Below, one piece after another: positions 32,464-43,700 of a DNA stretch of 64,000 nucleotides; the stretch's first letter is position 1; each line of letters begins with the position of its first letter. A model generated the notes under the pieces. The model was not told the origin of the DNA, did no database searches, and saw nothing but the letters and a program-made list of their open reading frames with translations. The stretch comes from Blepharisma japonicum. Taxonomy: Eukaryota > Ciliophora > Heterotrichea > Heterotrichida > Blepharismidae. Where the stretch lies: the NCBI GenBank assembly GCA_949751835.1, contig CATKHK010000004.1:124001-188000 (forward strand). The letters run 5' to 3'. The translations under genes and the position numbers were made by a program.

Positions 32464-32510
32464 CTTATTTTTATAAAAAGTAACTTCTTCTAAGGAGAGT
32501 TAATTTAATT

Positions 32511-34040
32511 TTATTCTTGCTCTTCTACCCAAATTTCTCCACCTTCACTCAAAATATAATAATTTAGAGTCCTCAAATCATCATCCAACAACTCTGGCGC
32601 AACAACTTCTTTATTATTCCCTTCTCTATAGCTGAGCTTCATATTACTGAGTTCAGCTCCAAACAATTTGCTGCAAAGCACCTTTAGATCAGCGACTGTC
32701 ATATTCATTGATAATTTCTTCTGCAGCTCTTTCCCTGCAGTCGCTTTGACTAAAGACCTTAACATTACACTTGCAGTTGTGCTCATTAAGGTCTGTTTTG
32801 CCATATCTTGGTCACTGGATATTTTAGTAGCTATATCAGCTGGATTTCCATGCTTTTCTACAAGTTCTTGCCATCTTTGTGTAGATGTAGCTTCAGGGTT
32901 ATCATAATTTGACCTTAAATAGTACCTTTCAGCATCAATTCTTTCTTGAGGTCTGATAGCTGACCCATTCAGCACGCTTAAAGTACCAATTCTTCCTACA
33001 ATCATAAATCTGAATAGGCTAATTCTCATGCTGCCTTGCAGAGCTGGGTTTCCTTGAATTCTTAGCTCTTTAATTCCGGCTGGGAACTTAAAAAGTTCGT
33101 CAATGCTTCTCCAATTATTCAAGCAATTTTGTTCAACTGATAAAGCTTCCAGTCTAGGAAATCCACCTGAGTAATAAATATAATCAATCTGATTTTGATT
33201 CAAAATTAATTTTTCTAATGCTGGAAGTGCCGCACAGTTTTGATTTATCATCTCCCATGATGAAATTTGGTTATCTTGCAAATTCAGCAGCTTTAAATTG
33301 CTGAAAAGTTCTGGATTTATACTAATCACATTGCATCTGTTTTTATACAAATGAAGCTCTTCTAGGCATGGAAGATTTGGGATAAGGGTTAAAGCTTCTT
33401 CCCATATCAAATCCATAGAATTGAGTACCAAAATTTTTAATGGATGGGTAAATGATACTGTTAATGGCTGATTGATTCGGTTTTGAGAAATACTCAAAGT
33501 CTTCAAATTAGGAATTTCACTTAAAATTTGGGCGATTTGATTCCAAGAAAACAACAGATTTTTGTCAAGCAATAAAGATTCACAGGAGATTAGATGAGCT
33601 CCAAAACCAGGATCAATCGTTTTTACCATTGAGGTCTGTAAAGCAATTTCCTTAAGCCTATCTATTTTCTCTTGCCTTGCTTGGATTTTTTCAGTCCCCA
33701 CCAATTCGATATTTTTCCTTTGATTCTTGACAGTAGGGACATAACATTCAGAAAAATCTTGTTCTGTTCTATCTGCATATTTATCAATAATTGCAGTACT
33801 TATGCACTGAGTTTGCTCTAAGCCTTCAAGAAGGACTGGTAGTCTCATAAAGCTGCCGCACATTGGATGTCTAGTTGTAAAGTATTGGATGCCATCAAGC
33901 TCACCTGAGTGTTTACCTTTAGATTCTTCGTCCCATTCAAGACCTACCCATGTGTCTTCTTTGTTTGGAAGTGATCCAATCCATCTGATTGACGCAAAAG
34001 ATTGTTTGAAGCTTATCCTTTCTCCCTCAGATAACTCCAT
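32511..34040 (-). CDS. TBCE: Tubulin-specific chaperone E
   Basis: The 509-residue protein has the three TBCE parts. First, an N-terminal CAP-Gly domain (TWVGLEWDEESKGKHSG, RHPMCGSFMRLP). Second, a central leucine-rich repeat block (NLKTLSISQNRI, NLKLLNLQDNQI, ALEKLILNQNQI). Third, a C-terminal ubiquitin-like domain (SMNMTVADLKVLCSKLFG). TBCE binds alpha-tubulin and, with TBCC and TBCD, assembles tubulin heterodimers in the cytosol. The length matches the human protein (527). Single frame, no intron. Confidence 0.95.
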   Translation of the reverse strand: MELSEGERISFKQSFASIRWIGSLPNKEDTWVGLEWDEESKGKHSGELDGIQYFTTRHPMCGSFMRLPVLLEGLEQTQCISTAIIDKYADRTEQDFSECYVPTVKNQRKNIELVGTEKIQARQEKIDRLKEIALQTSMVKTIDPGFGAHLISCESLLLDKNLLFSWNQIAQILSEIPNLKTLSISQNRINQPLTVSFTHPLKILVLNSMDLIWEEALTLIPNLPCLEELHLYKNRCNVISINPELFSNLKLLNLQDNQISSWEMINQNCAALPALEKLILNQNQIDYIYYSGGFPRLEALSVEQNCLNNWRSIDELFKFPAGIKELRIQGNPALQGSMRISLFRFMIVGRIGTLSVLNGSAIRPQERIDAERYYLRSNYDNPEATSTQRWQELVEKHGNPADIATKISSDQDMAKQTLMSTTASVMLRSLVKATAGKELQKKLSMNMTVADLKVLCSKLFGAELSNMKLSYREGNNKEVVAPELLDDDLRTLNYYILSEGGEIWVEEQE

Positions 34041-34128
34041 TTTATATAAAAATTGTATTTAAATGATCGAGCGCCCCAATTTTTGAAAAATTAAAAATAT
34101 TAGTTAAATATGAACAGAATATTTATGT

Positions 34129-34698
34129 TTATATATCGAGAATGCCAGTATCTTCATTATTTGTGTGGTGTAATGCATACTCGCTTAAGGCAGACTTCAA
34201 TTCTTGTCCTTTCTGATGTCTATTATACTTAAATCGCTGAAAACTGTGGGAAGAAATTTGAGGTTTTTCTTGAGATTGACTTTCACAATTTTCAGCAATA
34301 TTTTCTATGTTTATTGTAATAACATTAATGGTTTCTTTAGGCTCATCTACTCTATGTAAAGCAGATATGCTTGTTTTTGGACGAACTTCATGATTATTTG
34401 TTTCTGGTACTGCTAGCTGTCTAATTCTAAAACGTGGCGATAAATTAACTCTTGCTACGTTGGCTGACGAAAATGGTGTGGGTGGAGAAGTAGAGCCCAG
34501 CCCAAGGCTGCATTTTTCTAGGCTAGGGAGTTTTTGATTTAGCGATCCTCTTCTGTTATTAGTGCAATATTCGCTAAAATCCGCATGTGTCGGAAGCTGA
34601 GGTGTTAAAAGTCTATTGCACAATATGTCAGTTTTGGGCTTGTAGTGGAATTCTTTGGGATCTACTGAAGGAAGCTTTATATGTTTTTTTTGTTCCAT
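34129..34698 (-). CDS. Hypothetical protein, 189 aa
   Basis: The first ATG in frame is at 34698 (MEQKKHIKLPSVDP). The protein is polar with Pro- and Ser-rich stretches (LGLGSTSPPTPFSS) and a central RIRQLAVPETNNHEVRPKTS segment. It has no membrane segment or recognisable domain and is probably disordered. Codon pattern and undamaged length support a real gene. It lies 88 bp upstream of TBCE on the same strand. Confidence 0.6.
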   Translation of the reverse strand: MEQKKHIKLPSVDPKEFHYKPKTDILCNRLLTPQLPTHADFSEYCTNNRRGSLNQKLPSLEKCSLGLGSTSPPTPFSSANVARVNLSPRFRIRQLAVPETNNHEVRPKTSISALHRVDEPKETINVITINIENIAENCESQSQEKPQISSHSFQRFKYNRHQKGQELKSALSEYALHHTNNEDTGILDI

Positions 34699-34927
34699 TT
34701 TACAAATTATCAGGATTATCACATAAAAAAATTAATTTTATTATTATAATGTATCAAATTTTTTTTTGGTTTTCCGAAATTCATATATGGTGCAAATTAA
34801 AGTGATTATATGAATTTTATGACTTCGAATAATTATTTTTTATCTTCTGAACTAGATTTATCATTTTTATAAGAATTTTTAATTAAAATTAACAGTTTTT
34901 ATATCCAAATTTAAGATTTATCATTTA

Positions 34928-35464
34928 TTACGGCAAAGATGGTGGTTTTGATAATATTGAAAACATTTTTTTGTGTGGTACCTCTGGAATTACTTCTTCT
35001 TCTGAGCTTTCCTCTGAAGTTTCTTCGTCATTTTTATTTGATGCGTCAGTGCCTTTTTTCCTATTGATGCTTGTCAAAATTGGTGCATTTGACTGATAAA
35101 ACACTTCTTCTCCAGCTTGCATTCTTTGGAAAGCCACCAAAGAATAATAAGGATGCTCAATGCTCCCAAAAATGTCATCAACTTTCCCCACTACTAAACC
35201 ATCATTTCTGCAGATCTTTGTGTCTAGCTCAAGCAAAGGCGCTGCTGGAGAAGGAGTAATAACTAAAAACCCTTCAGTATAGTTCAAAACAGTCCCAAAT
35301 GATCTTAATTCTCCTCCTACGAATTCATTTTCGTAGTTTAAGGTAAGGGCATTGAAATCTGGGATTATTTCTTTTTTTGTGTTTTCTTGTGGAGTGGTAT
35401 TTTGCTCTTCAACTTTTGCCAATAAATCGCTTAAGGTTGAGGAGATCTGATTTTCATCACTCAT
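34928..35464 (-). CDS. NAF1: NAF1-like H/ACA snoRNP assembly factor, 178 aa
   Basis: The central region (SFGTVLNYTEGFLVITPSP, LELDTKICRNDGLVVGKVDDIFGSIEHPYYSLVAF, AGEEVFYQSNAP) is a Gar1/Naf1 six-stranded domain. The GKVDDIFG and P.Y motifs are characteristic. NAF1 binds the pseudouridine synthase Cbf5/dyskerin during H/ACA particle assembly in the nucleus and is later replaced by GAR1. There are no RGG repeats and an acidic Ser/Glu tract follows the domain, which favours NAF1 over GAR1, though the protein is short for NAF1. Confidence 0.75.
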   Translation of the reverse strand: MSDENQISSTLSDLLAKVEEQNTTPQENTKKEIIPDFNALTLNYENEFVGGELRSFGTVLNYTEGFLVITPSPAAPLLELDTKICRNDGLVVGKVDDIFGSIEHPYYSLVAFQRMQAGEEVFYQSNAPILTSINRKKGTDASNKNDEETSEESSEEEVIPEVPHKKMFSILSKPPSLP

Positions 35465-35533
35465 AATTTAATTCAGTCATAAAATGGCTTATTTTTCACA
35501 AATAAGCCTATTTAATAAATCATCTAATTATTT

Positions 35534-38500
35534 TTATAAATTGATTCCTCTTACGATTCTAGAAATCTCATATTTTTCTACATCTTTGGCAGGATAATAG
35601 CTTCCCCCAACAGCTGCAAGAAGGGCTATAAAGACCATAATGAAAAACATAGCAAACGGAAATTCAATATCAAGCGGCATCTCTGTGAATAAATTAAACT
35701 GAGCTGACAAAAGGACTGCAATTGATATCCCAACTGTTGTCCCTAAAATAACAGCACTAAAAGTAAGCAGCGTAGACTCATAAATATAAAGCCTCGTGCA
35801 TTCTTTTCCAGTCAGCCCTAGCGACCTTAGCACTCCATACTCCCACGAGTTTTCTCTCACATTTGCAGAAAAATTGGTCCATAGCAAGAAAAACGCTAGC
35901 ACAAGCGCTACAATTCCTGTCACAATAAAAAATGCTTGCATTATCATAACAGTCTGGTTAGCAACTTCTACCAAATCTCCTACATTTACTAATGTAGTTT
36001 CATCATTTGTAAAAAACGTCCTGATTCCATTAGCTACTACATCTCGGTCAGCTTTTACTAATCCAGACTTGAGTTTCACAATTAAATAATATTTCGGGAT
36101 ATTTAAAGTTGTGCCTTGAGGCTGCCCTGTTGTCAAAATACTAGGCCAGTTTCCATTATATACAGCATCTACCATTGTTTTGTAGTCGTTCATAGACACA
36201 AAAGTAGTGGAGGAGTAGGCTATATATGAGTATGAAGAAAAATAAAACCCAGGGATTTTTGTGGCCATTCCTCTGACTCGGCCTCTGAAAAGACTGTCGA
36301 CATCAGTGTCATGATTGGTAACTTTGAAGCGAATTGCAGTGTCAGTATTCATTGACATTGGGTCTCTCATACCTTCAGGAATTACAGCTTTTATTGGGAG
36401 ACTTGAGCTAGGCTCTGTATAGGTTGCATATAGTTTTTCTGAGGTAATTCCATAGTAATCCCTGTCACCATTGTATGATACCAGGCCTTCATCTGTATAT
36501 AAGCCATATATTAAGTCTGGCTGATTATCAGAAATATCAGGGAAATCTACGTCACTATCTTTTTCAGTAGGAATGTAATATTCTGTATAGATAGCGTCTA
36601 AATAATGTTCCTCAACACCTATAATATTAGTAGACTGTGAAGGGTCGCCACAAATATTCGAAATAGCTGTAGAACCGATATCTGGCAAATTATCTATAGG
36701 TCCACTAGCAAATGTATAACCTTTAACATTGTCACTATGGTTTTTTCCATATATATTATCAAGCCAATTTCTTATGTCACCTTCAGCTAGGCCTGTATCT
36801 TTACTTGTAGGCTGATATATATATAAATCGCCGCCAAAGGTATTGTATAATAGTTTTGTGGTGATTGAGCCTTCTAAGCTAAATGAGACGCCAGCGAAAA
36901 TGATAAAGCTTAAGGACATACTGACCATAAGGGAACTTTTTCAGTTTCTAGAAGAATGACCGACTAAGTTTTTCTTAACAAGAGGTCCTAACCTTCGATC
37001 TTTATATGATAAATATAAAACAACGGTAGCGTTAAGCTGTTCAAGATAGGGCTGGAGTAAATGGACTAGAAATGTAAGGCCGATTATCATGAAAAGCAAG
37101 ATGATATTTAGTAAAAAGAGGAAAACTTCGTATTTCTGCATTAAGAATGCGTATGGAACTAAATAATAGGTTAAAAAACCCATAAAAACCAATACAAAGG
37201 AAACAGCCAATAAGGGTGGGGAAAGTCCCATTTTTTCTAGCTTTAGAATTGTAACAGTAAGGGATGTGATTACATGATGATACAGATCAAGAGAATCTCT
37301 TAATGTCGCTGATAAAGCTCTCTTGATAGGAACATACACAGAAAATAACGGTAAAAGAGTTCCTATTAAAATTCCAGTCATTCACGCATATGGATGCAGA
37401 ATTATACTTACATTGAGAGCAGTATATCTGCCGATAGCATAAGCTCCCAAAATGTTCAATAAGAAGCTTAAAAAGAGTCCCATAACTAGCCCAGGAAATG
37501 AAAAGCTTGAACACTGTAAGAGTAAGTACTCCGTTAATGTTTTATATTTCATTCCAAGACTCCTCAGCATCCCATACTCATAAGTTTTTTCCTCTACATT
37601 TCCTAACATCAGTGAATATATCAAAATAAATGACAAAATAACCAAAAACACGATGACTGACATGAAGACATTGTCAAGAAACGCCTTCATGATCTGAATC
37701 CCTTCCATATTCTGGGCCAAAAGCAGCTGAGGCTCTGTAGGATGTCCATATCCAAGCTTATTATAAATCTGGTTGGTTATATGAGTAAAGCTGATTTTCA
37801 TATGGTTTACGTCATTTGTGTAAATATCTATTCTGTCTTTGACTAGAATATTTACATATAACGTGTATTGGAAAATGTCAAAGCTCTCTAAGCTATTGAT
37901 TAAGTTATCTACAGTTGTCTGATTGTTTAGGACGCTGAGAGACTGCGTTAAAGCTCCTTTTACTGTTGAAACTATTTCGTCTTTTATATATTTTGCGTCT
38001 ACCATTACGACGTTCCCAAGGGCTGCAGTCCATTTTCCATCAGGGCTTTCTATAGATTCTACTACTGTAAATGGAATATCAATTACAGTCAAATTCGCTA
38101 CAGCGTCTATAAGGATTTGGTTTGTAGTATTGGATGAAACGGTAATATTGGAAAGACCCGTTACATTTCTATTTCCAAGGATATCGTTAGGATCTATTGT
38201 ATAACTCGTGTCAGTATTATTAAGAAGGCCAAAACTCTCTAAAAGCTGAGTAGCTATGTCAGCTCTTGTAGAATTGTCAGAAATAATCCCTGCGTCAGCT
38301 AAGGAGCTGAGAAAGTCAAAATGGATAACTAGCCTTTGACCTTGTGATGCAGTAATACCTAGGACAGTCAAAATTGAAGACGTCGCAAAAGCTTCTCCAT
38401 AACCAAGAACGACTTTACTGAAACTTCGGCCAAGGCCAATATCTCTTTCTAATTTTGTGTCCTAAATGGATTTTACAGCAATAATGATGTAGCTACTTGT

Positions 38501-38992
38501 ATTGAATTTAGCTTCTTCAGGATCATCGGGATTATACACTTCAGCTTTTAAAGTCCATCTGGGAGCATATCCAGACAGAGTATCAACTTGTTCCAAATAA
38601 GGCTCCATCTCTCTATAATTGATAAGTCTATATGAATTCTGCAGGTTGTTAGCGTCTACATTCGTTGTATTTAATGTACGGGTGTCATTAGCAGCAGGTG
38701 TCGGGATCAAAATGATGTCAGCTTCTCCGACTTCATTTTCAGCTACTTTGAGATAAATAACTGTCCCTATCAAAATCAGACTTAAGAGTACGCTAAATGA
38801 GCTTTACCTTAAAAAAGTAACAACAATGAAGACCGAGCATACTCCAATACGAAAAGACCTTGGCCTTTTGGACATATCGGATTGTAAGTAATTAACCAAG
38901 AGAGACAGAATTGACATAAATCCATGAGAATGTCTCTTATCGCTATCATTGATTAAAGGGATTTTTGGGTTTATGCTTCTATCATCAGCCAT
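35534..38992 (-). CDS. FtsX-like (ABC3-type) permease, 1142 aa
   Basis: Two 15-nt introns (38462-38476 and 38793-38807) and UGA-Trp codons at 36941 and 37382 join five frames into one protein. A first membrane helix (FRIGVCSVFIVVTFLSVLL) is followed by a large outside domain. Next comes an FtsX core (VIVFLVILSFILIYSLMLG, KTYEYGMLRSLGMKYKTLTE), middle membrane helices, a second outside domain and a second FtsX core ending near the C-terminus (VREN.WEYGVLRSLGLTG). The paired YG.LRSLG motifs are typical of MacB/FtsX permeases. No ATPase domain is present. Such large proteins are common in ciliates; their substrate is unknown. Confidence 0.85.
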
Positions 38993-39203
38993 GTTTTATA
39001 AATTAGCATAATTTTTTGATTTTCATATTGGTTTTTGCCTTTGACTAAATAATTAGAAATAGTTTCTAAATTTTATAAGATTATTAAGAATATAGGAAAT
39101 CATTAAAATGATCCATATAAGTTACTTTAATTAGAATTCGAATGGATGGAATTTTTGATTTTCTATATGGAACCTTAAAACTACATAATTACAAAATTTT
39201 TAA

Positions 39204-40613
39204 ATGGCAACAGACCATCTTAAAAGGACTATAGATACATCCTATTTTATGCCTTACATACTTGATACAGTAAGAGATGCTACACAAGAAGTTTTCGAAA
39301 AAATTTGTAACATTGTTAAAACAAAATATTGTAATTCATCCCTTAAGCATAAAAGGTCAAAGTCTACCAAAAGACAGAGAACTTTAGCTACAGAGGAAAG
39401 GAGAAATTCAGTTACTGAAAGACCGATAAAATGAGAAGAAGACCCAATTGTACAAAAGAAAAAGTCAAAAACCATAAAACAACTTCTGAAAAAGCTTCAA
39501 GAAGAGAAAGAACAGAGACATAAAAAGCTGCAAGAATTAGATGAAGAAGCCAAAAAGAAATTTGAAGAAGAAATGGAAACGAACGAAATTTTGCAGCAAA
39601 AGCGGGAAGAAGAATTGAGAAAAGAAAGGGTGTTAAAAGCCTTACAAAGGAGAGAAAAAGAAGAAAAACACAAAAAAGAGCTCGAGGATTGGAAAATTTT
39701 GACTGAAAGGGAATATAAACATGTGTTAAGCCAAAAGTATTTACATGAAAAATTGCAAGAATCATATGTGACTCAGGTCGTTATGCCTGAGCTTGAAAAA
39801 AAGAAAGCAGATCTTGCTCATAAAAGGATGTTATTTCAACCTATTAATAGAGAAGATCTTATTGAGCATGCAAGAAGGCATGACGAAATTATGAGAGACC
39901 TCCAAAATAGAAGGGAGAAAGAAGCACACAACCGATCAATAGATTTACAGTACAGACAAATTTCCAAAAGTTTCCACTCAAAAGCACTTGATATTTTATA
40001 CGAAGAAGAAAAAAGACAAAAAGAAGAAAAAGAAAGAGAGGAGTTAGAAAAGAAACAAAGAATCGAAAAAAAGCTGCAATATTCTGAGCTTGTAAAAGAG
40101 CTATACAGACCTAGCATTGATGAATATAAAAAGCAAGAAATGAAATTACTTGTGGAGAAATTAAAGTTTCCTGTTCGGCCAAAACTCCATGGGCATAACT
40201 CAGCTGGCACCTATGAAAATACTACAGAGAGTGGCTCATTGACTGAAAAGCATCGAATAAGGCGAAAGTGAACAAAAAACCCAATGGTTCCTGAGCCAGC
40301 TCCTAAAAAGGAAATAAAGCAGATAGACTTTCTAGCAGAAATGAGGATTGCGAGACATTCAAGAGGAACAATACGCCGAAAATATGAGCTTGAAAAAGAT
40401 TTAATGTATATTAACCTTCAAGATGAAGAAAACGCCCTAAAACTGAAAGAAAAAGCTGATTTAGTTGACAAAGAAATTATAAGAAAAGAAAGGACAATGA
40501 GCTCAAATTTGCCTGACCGTAAAAAAATAGAAATTGCAGAAGAGATTAATGATATGATAATTAGCTCTATCAAGGCTAAGCTAGCCATTGTAAATGCAAC
40601 AGTTGATTCATAA
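39204..40613 (+). CDS. Charged coiled-coil protein, 469 aa
   Basis: Two UGA-Trp codons (39432 and 40269) connect three frames into one protein. From about residue 85 to 330 it is extremely rich in Glu, Lys and Arg, with long helices (KKSKTIKQLLKKLQEEKEQ). An aromatic/proline break (VRPKLHGHNSAG) precedes a second helical region starting IDFLAEMRIARHSRGTIRRKY. There is no known domain. Length and pattern resemble axonemal or cortical CCDC-type proteins, which is only an inference. It is divergent from the permease gene, with 211 bp between starts. Confidence 0.78.
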
Positions 40614-40759
40614 TTTTAAAATAAATTTTTATTTAAATTTCTACGGCGACATGATTGCTGGATAAGAATAATAAACTATTTTCTCTATTAGATCGGAGTA
40701 TATCCTAGAAATATCATAAAAAAACTGCATTAGACTTATATTTCTAATACTTTAATTAT

Positions 40760-43700
40760 CTAAAAAGTTGGCGATAAAAAGTCTCTTTCCAATAAATTCC
40801 TTATATTCTCCATATCAGGCTCACACCTCACCTCACTTAACCTTAAAATTTCTTCAGAAAGTCTAATTGCTTTCGATTTCAGCTCATTCTGAGTCTTAAC
40901 CTCCTGCACATCCACCACTAATTTTCTTTTCTCAACCCTCCCAAGGCTCTCAAACTTGTCTTCAAACCTATCAAAATTTTCAGGTTTCCCAAAACATCTC
41001 GGCACTAATGGGTCAAACTCATTGGTTTTATTTTCCTCACGGTCATCAATATCAGTAAAGGCATCCAAGAAAAATATCCACTGATACATATGAAACTCTT
41101 CATTATTTATTGTAGAAATCAAGTCTAAAAACTTCAGGGCTGCCATACAGTTTGTCAGATTTTCATTTTTCTCCACAATTTGCATTAATTCTGATAGAAC
41201 ATGAGGCCAAAGTCTTGGCCAAATTTCTGAGATTGCTGGAGGAGACAGTTTCAGCATAAGGACTCTTATCCCTAAAAATACCCCAGGTATCAATGATTCA
41301 TCAACCCTTATAAACTCTATCAGTTTTTCTACTATCAGCTGCATACAAGCTTGATAATCATCAACCTCTCCACTATAAATTAAATAGCTAATGCACTTAA
41401 GGATCCTTATTTTCTGAACATTTGTGATATTGCTGAACACTGTATTTTGGGTTTTCCCTAAAAGCTCATTAATTAGTACATTTTTGTCAGGATAACAGAA
41501 ATTGCAGACATTATTGATAATTTGTGACCAATTTCTGAGGCAGAGCTCTCGGCCGTTCATAGAATCGAAAAATTCAGGAGACGTGAAAAAGTCAATGATG
41601 TCTTTTCGGAGGACCCTAGCAAGCTGTAAGCCTCCTGATACAAGAAGGGAACTTACAAGCTCTGCTACTGTTTCAGCATGCTCATGGGCTTGGCGACCTG
41701 TTAAAGCTTGGAAAAATTGGCTTGCAGGTGACTGTATTACTGAAGTCACTTTATCTGGGCCTTCTTTTTGCCAGATCTGCTTGACTACATTATAAGCAGC
41801 AGATTTCAATACTTGTAGCGCTACAAGCTTTAAGCTGACTGTTGTCTTTTTATCAGGATTTTTGATAAAGAAATAAATAGAAGGCGGGAAAGGGTGCTTG
41901 ATTTCTTTGCCTTCAACTGATAAAGCCATAGAAGTGACTGTGTTCATGAGTTTTTGGAAATATTCTTGGATTAATTTTCTTATATTTTTATCTGCTAAAG
42001 CGTCCTCAATTTTGACTCTTCTTACAAGTAATGCAAAAAGCTCAATAATCCATATATGGACCACTGGGAATGGAGACTGATCAAGCTCTTTGGTAAGTTT
42101 TACAGCTTCTCCCCAGAATTCACGCTTATCGTCAGAGTCCATATCAAGCTTGCTTTTAGGGTAAAACCCATAAAGGCAATATGCAAAGTGGGCGACAGCT
42201 GCTTCTTTGTAGGTCGAGCTTACATCATTTTTTCTCTTATATTGGGCTAAGTTTAGGTCTGAGGTAAACTGGTTTAATGCTCTTATAACAATTGCAGGGG
42301 AGGTGTCTAAAGAAATAATGATACTCATAAGCTTTAATAAATCTTGGTCCATTTCTTGGACTAAGTCGTCAGTCATTATAGTCCTTTTCATCCATATATC
42401 CATAGCTGCAATCATCAGCTCTGCTGGGAATTTAGCCATAACAGGGTTAAGCAAGTCTAAAATATGGCTATTTCCTATTGTTGACCCTTCACTCATTTCA
42501 GAAGATGGGCAACCTAAGATATACCCTGATTGATTGTTATTTGTCTCTGATATGCATTTTATGCAGGTGTTCAGCACCATTTCGAAATTTTTGAAAATAT
42601 TGAAATAAGGGTTTACTTGCACTTGCTCTTCAGAACTTCTGAATATTTTTTTCACACCATCTAAAAAGGACGTTTTAGCTTGAGGAATGGGCCTTTGGAG
42701 CTCTGGGTAATTATGGATTAAAATATTCGGGTCAGCCCTGCTTTGCTTATTTATATCTAAAGAATGATGCAAAATGGCTTGAAGACCATCAAATAGTGCA
42801 GCAGAGTCTTCAGCTTTTTGGATTTCTTTACAAAAGTTTTCTATAAGAACTTCTATATATTCCATCATTTTCTCATTATCAATTCTTGTAAAAATAGGGA
42901 GAGAATTCGTAATAAAAGAAATCCAATGGCTTCTTACATATGAGTCATTTGTATGGAGCGCTTTGAGATAGACCTCTCCGAACTGTTTCGATCTTAACAA
43001 ATCAATGCATTCTTTATAGTTAGTTTCCAGCTTGCAGCTGAAGAAAATGACTTGTATGACGTTCAGCAATAATAATTGCATGACACAGTCGTCTTTGTCG
43101 ATACTTTTATTGATGCAGGCAAGAATCCTATATACTGCTCTGTATGCAAGATCAGTGTTCTTTTGTGATAAAATTAAATCCAAGAATTCGCAGGCAGCAG
43201 CTTGGACTGTTTGGTTTCTGATGACGAAATCTTCATCTGAAAAAGTATCAGTCATAATGAATCTTAAAGCAACTTCTACCATTAGTTCTAAATAAGTTTT
43301 CGGCTCATCTTCATAAGGTTCTGCAGCTTTTTCTCCTTGAATTAGCAATTCTTCAATTCTAGGGGTGAGTAATAATGATTCTGTTTTAGTAAAAATTATT
43401 TCTCCACCATTTCTTATGAGTCTTCTGAGTTTTTTAAATGCGTCAAGAATTCTTGCGTCGTCATATTTATCAATCACATAAAAGCCGCCTTGTTTTCTTC
43501 TCAAAGAATCTGGCTGCATTAGAATAACAAAGATAGGGTCTAAAACACAAGAAAACTGAGAAAGGGAGTCGATTAACCATTTTCTTACATTGTCTCTTAT
43601 TTCTGGAGAATGGTGGTCAAGGTGGTCAAGCATATAGAAAATTCCGTCACCATTATAAAGAAGCTCCACAAGGGCTCCAGACGACACGCTGCTTGCTGTA

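Noticed and set aside
39412-39765. 117-codon minus-strand frame with membrane-like segments
   Set aside because: Antisense of the Glu/Lys-rich coiled-coil gene at 39204-40613. Such antisense frames look falsely hydrophobic.
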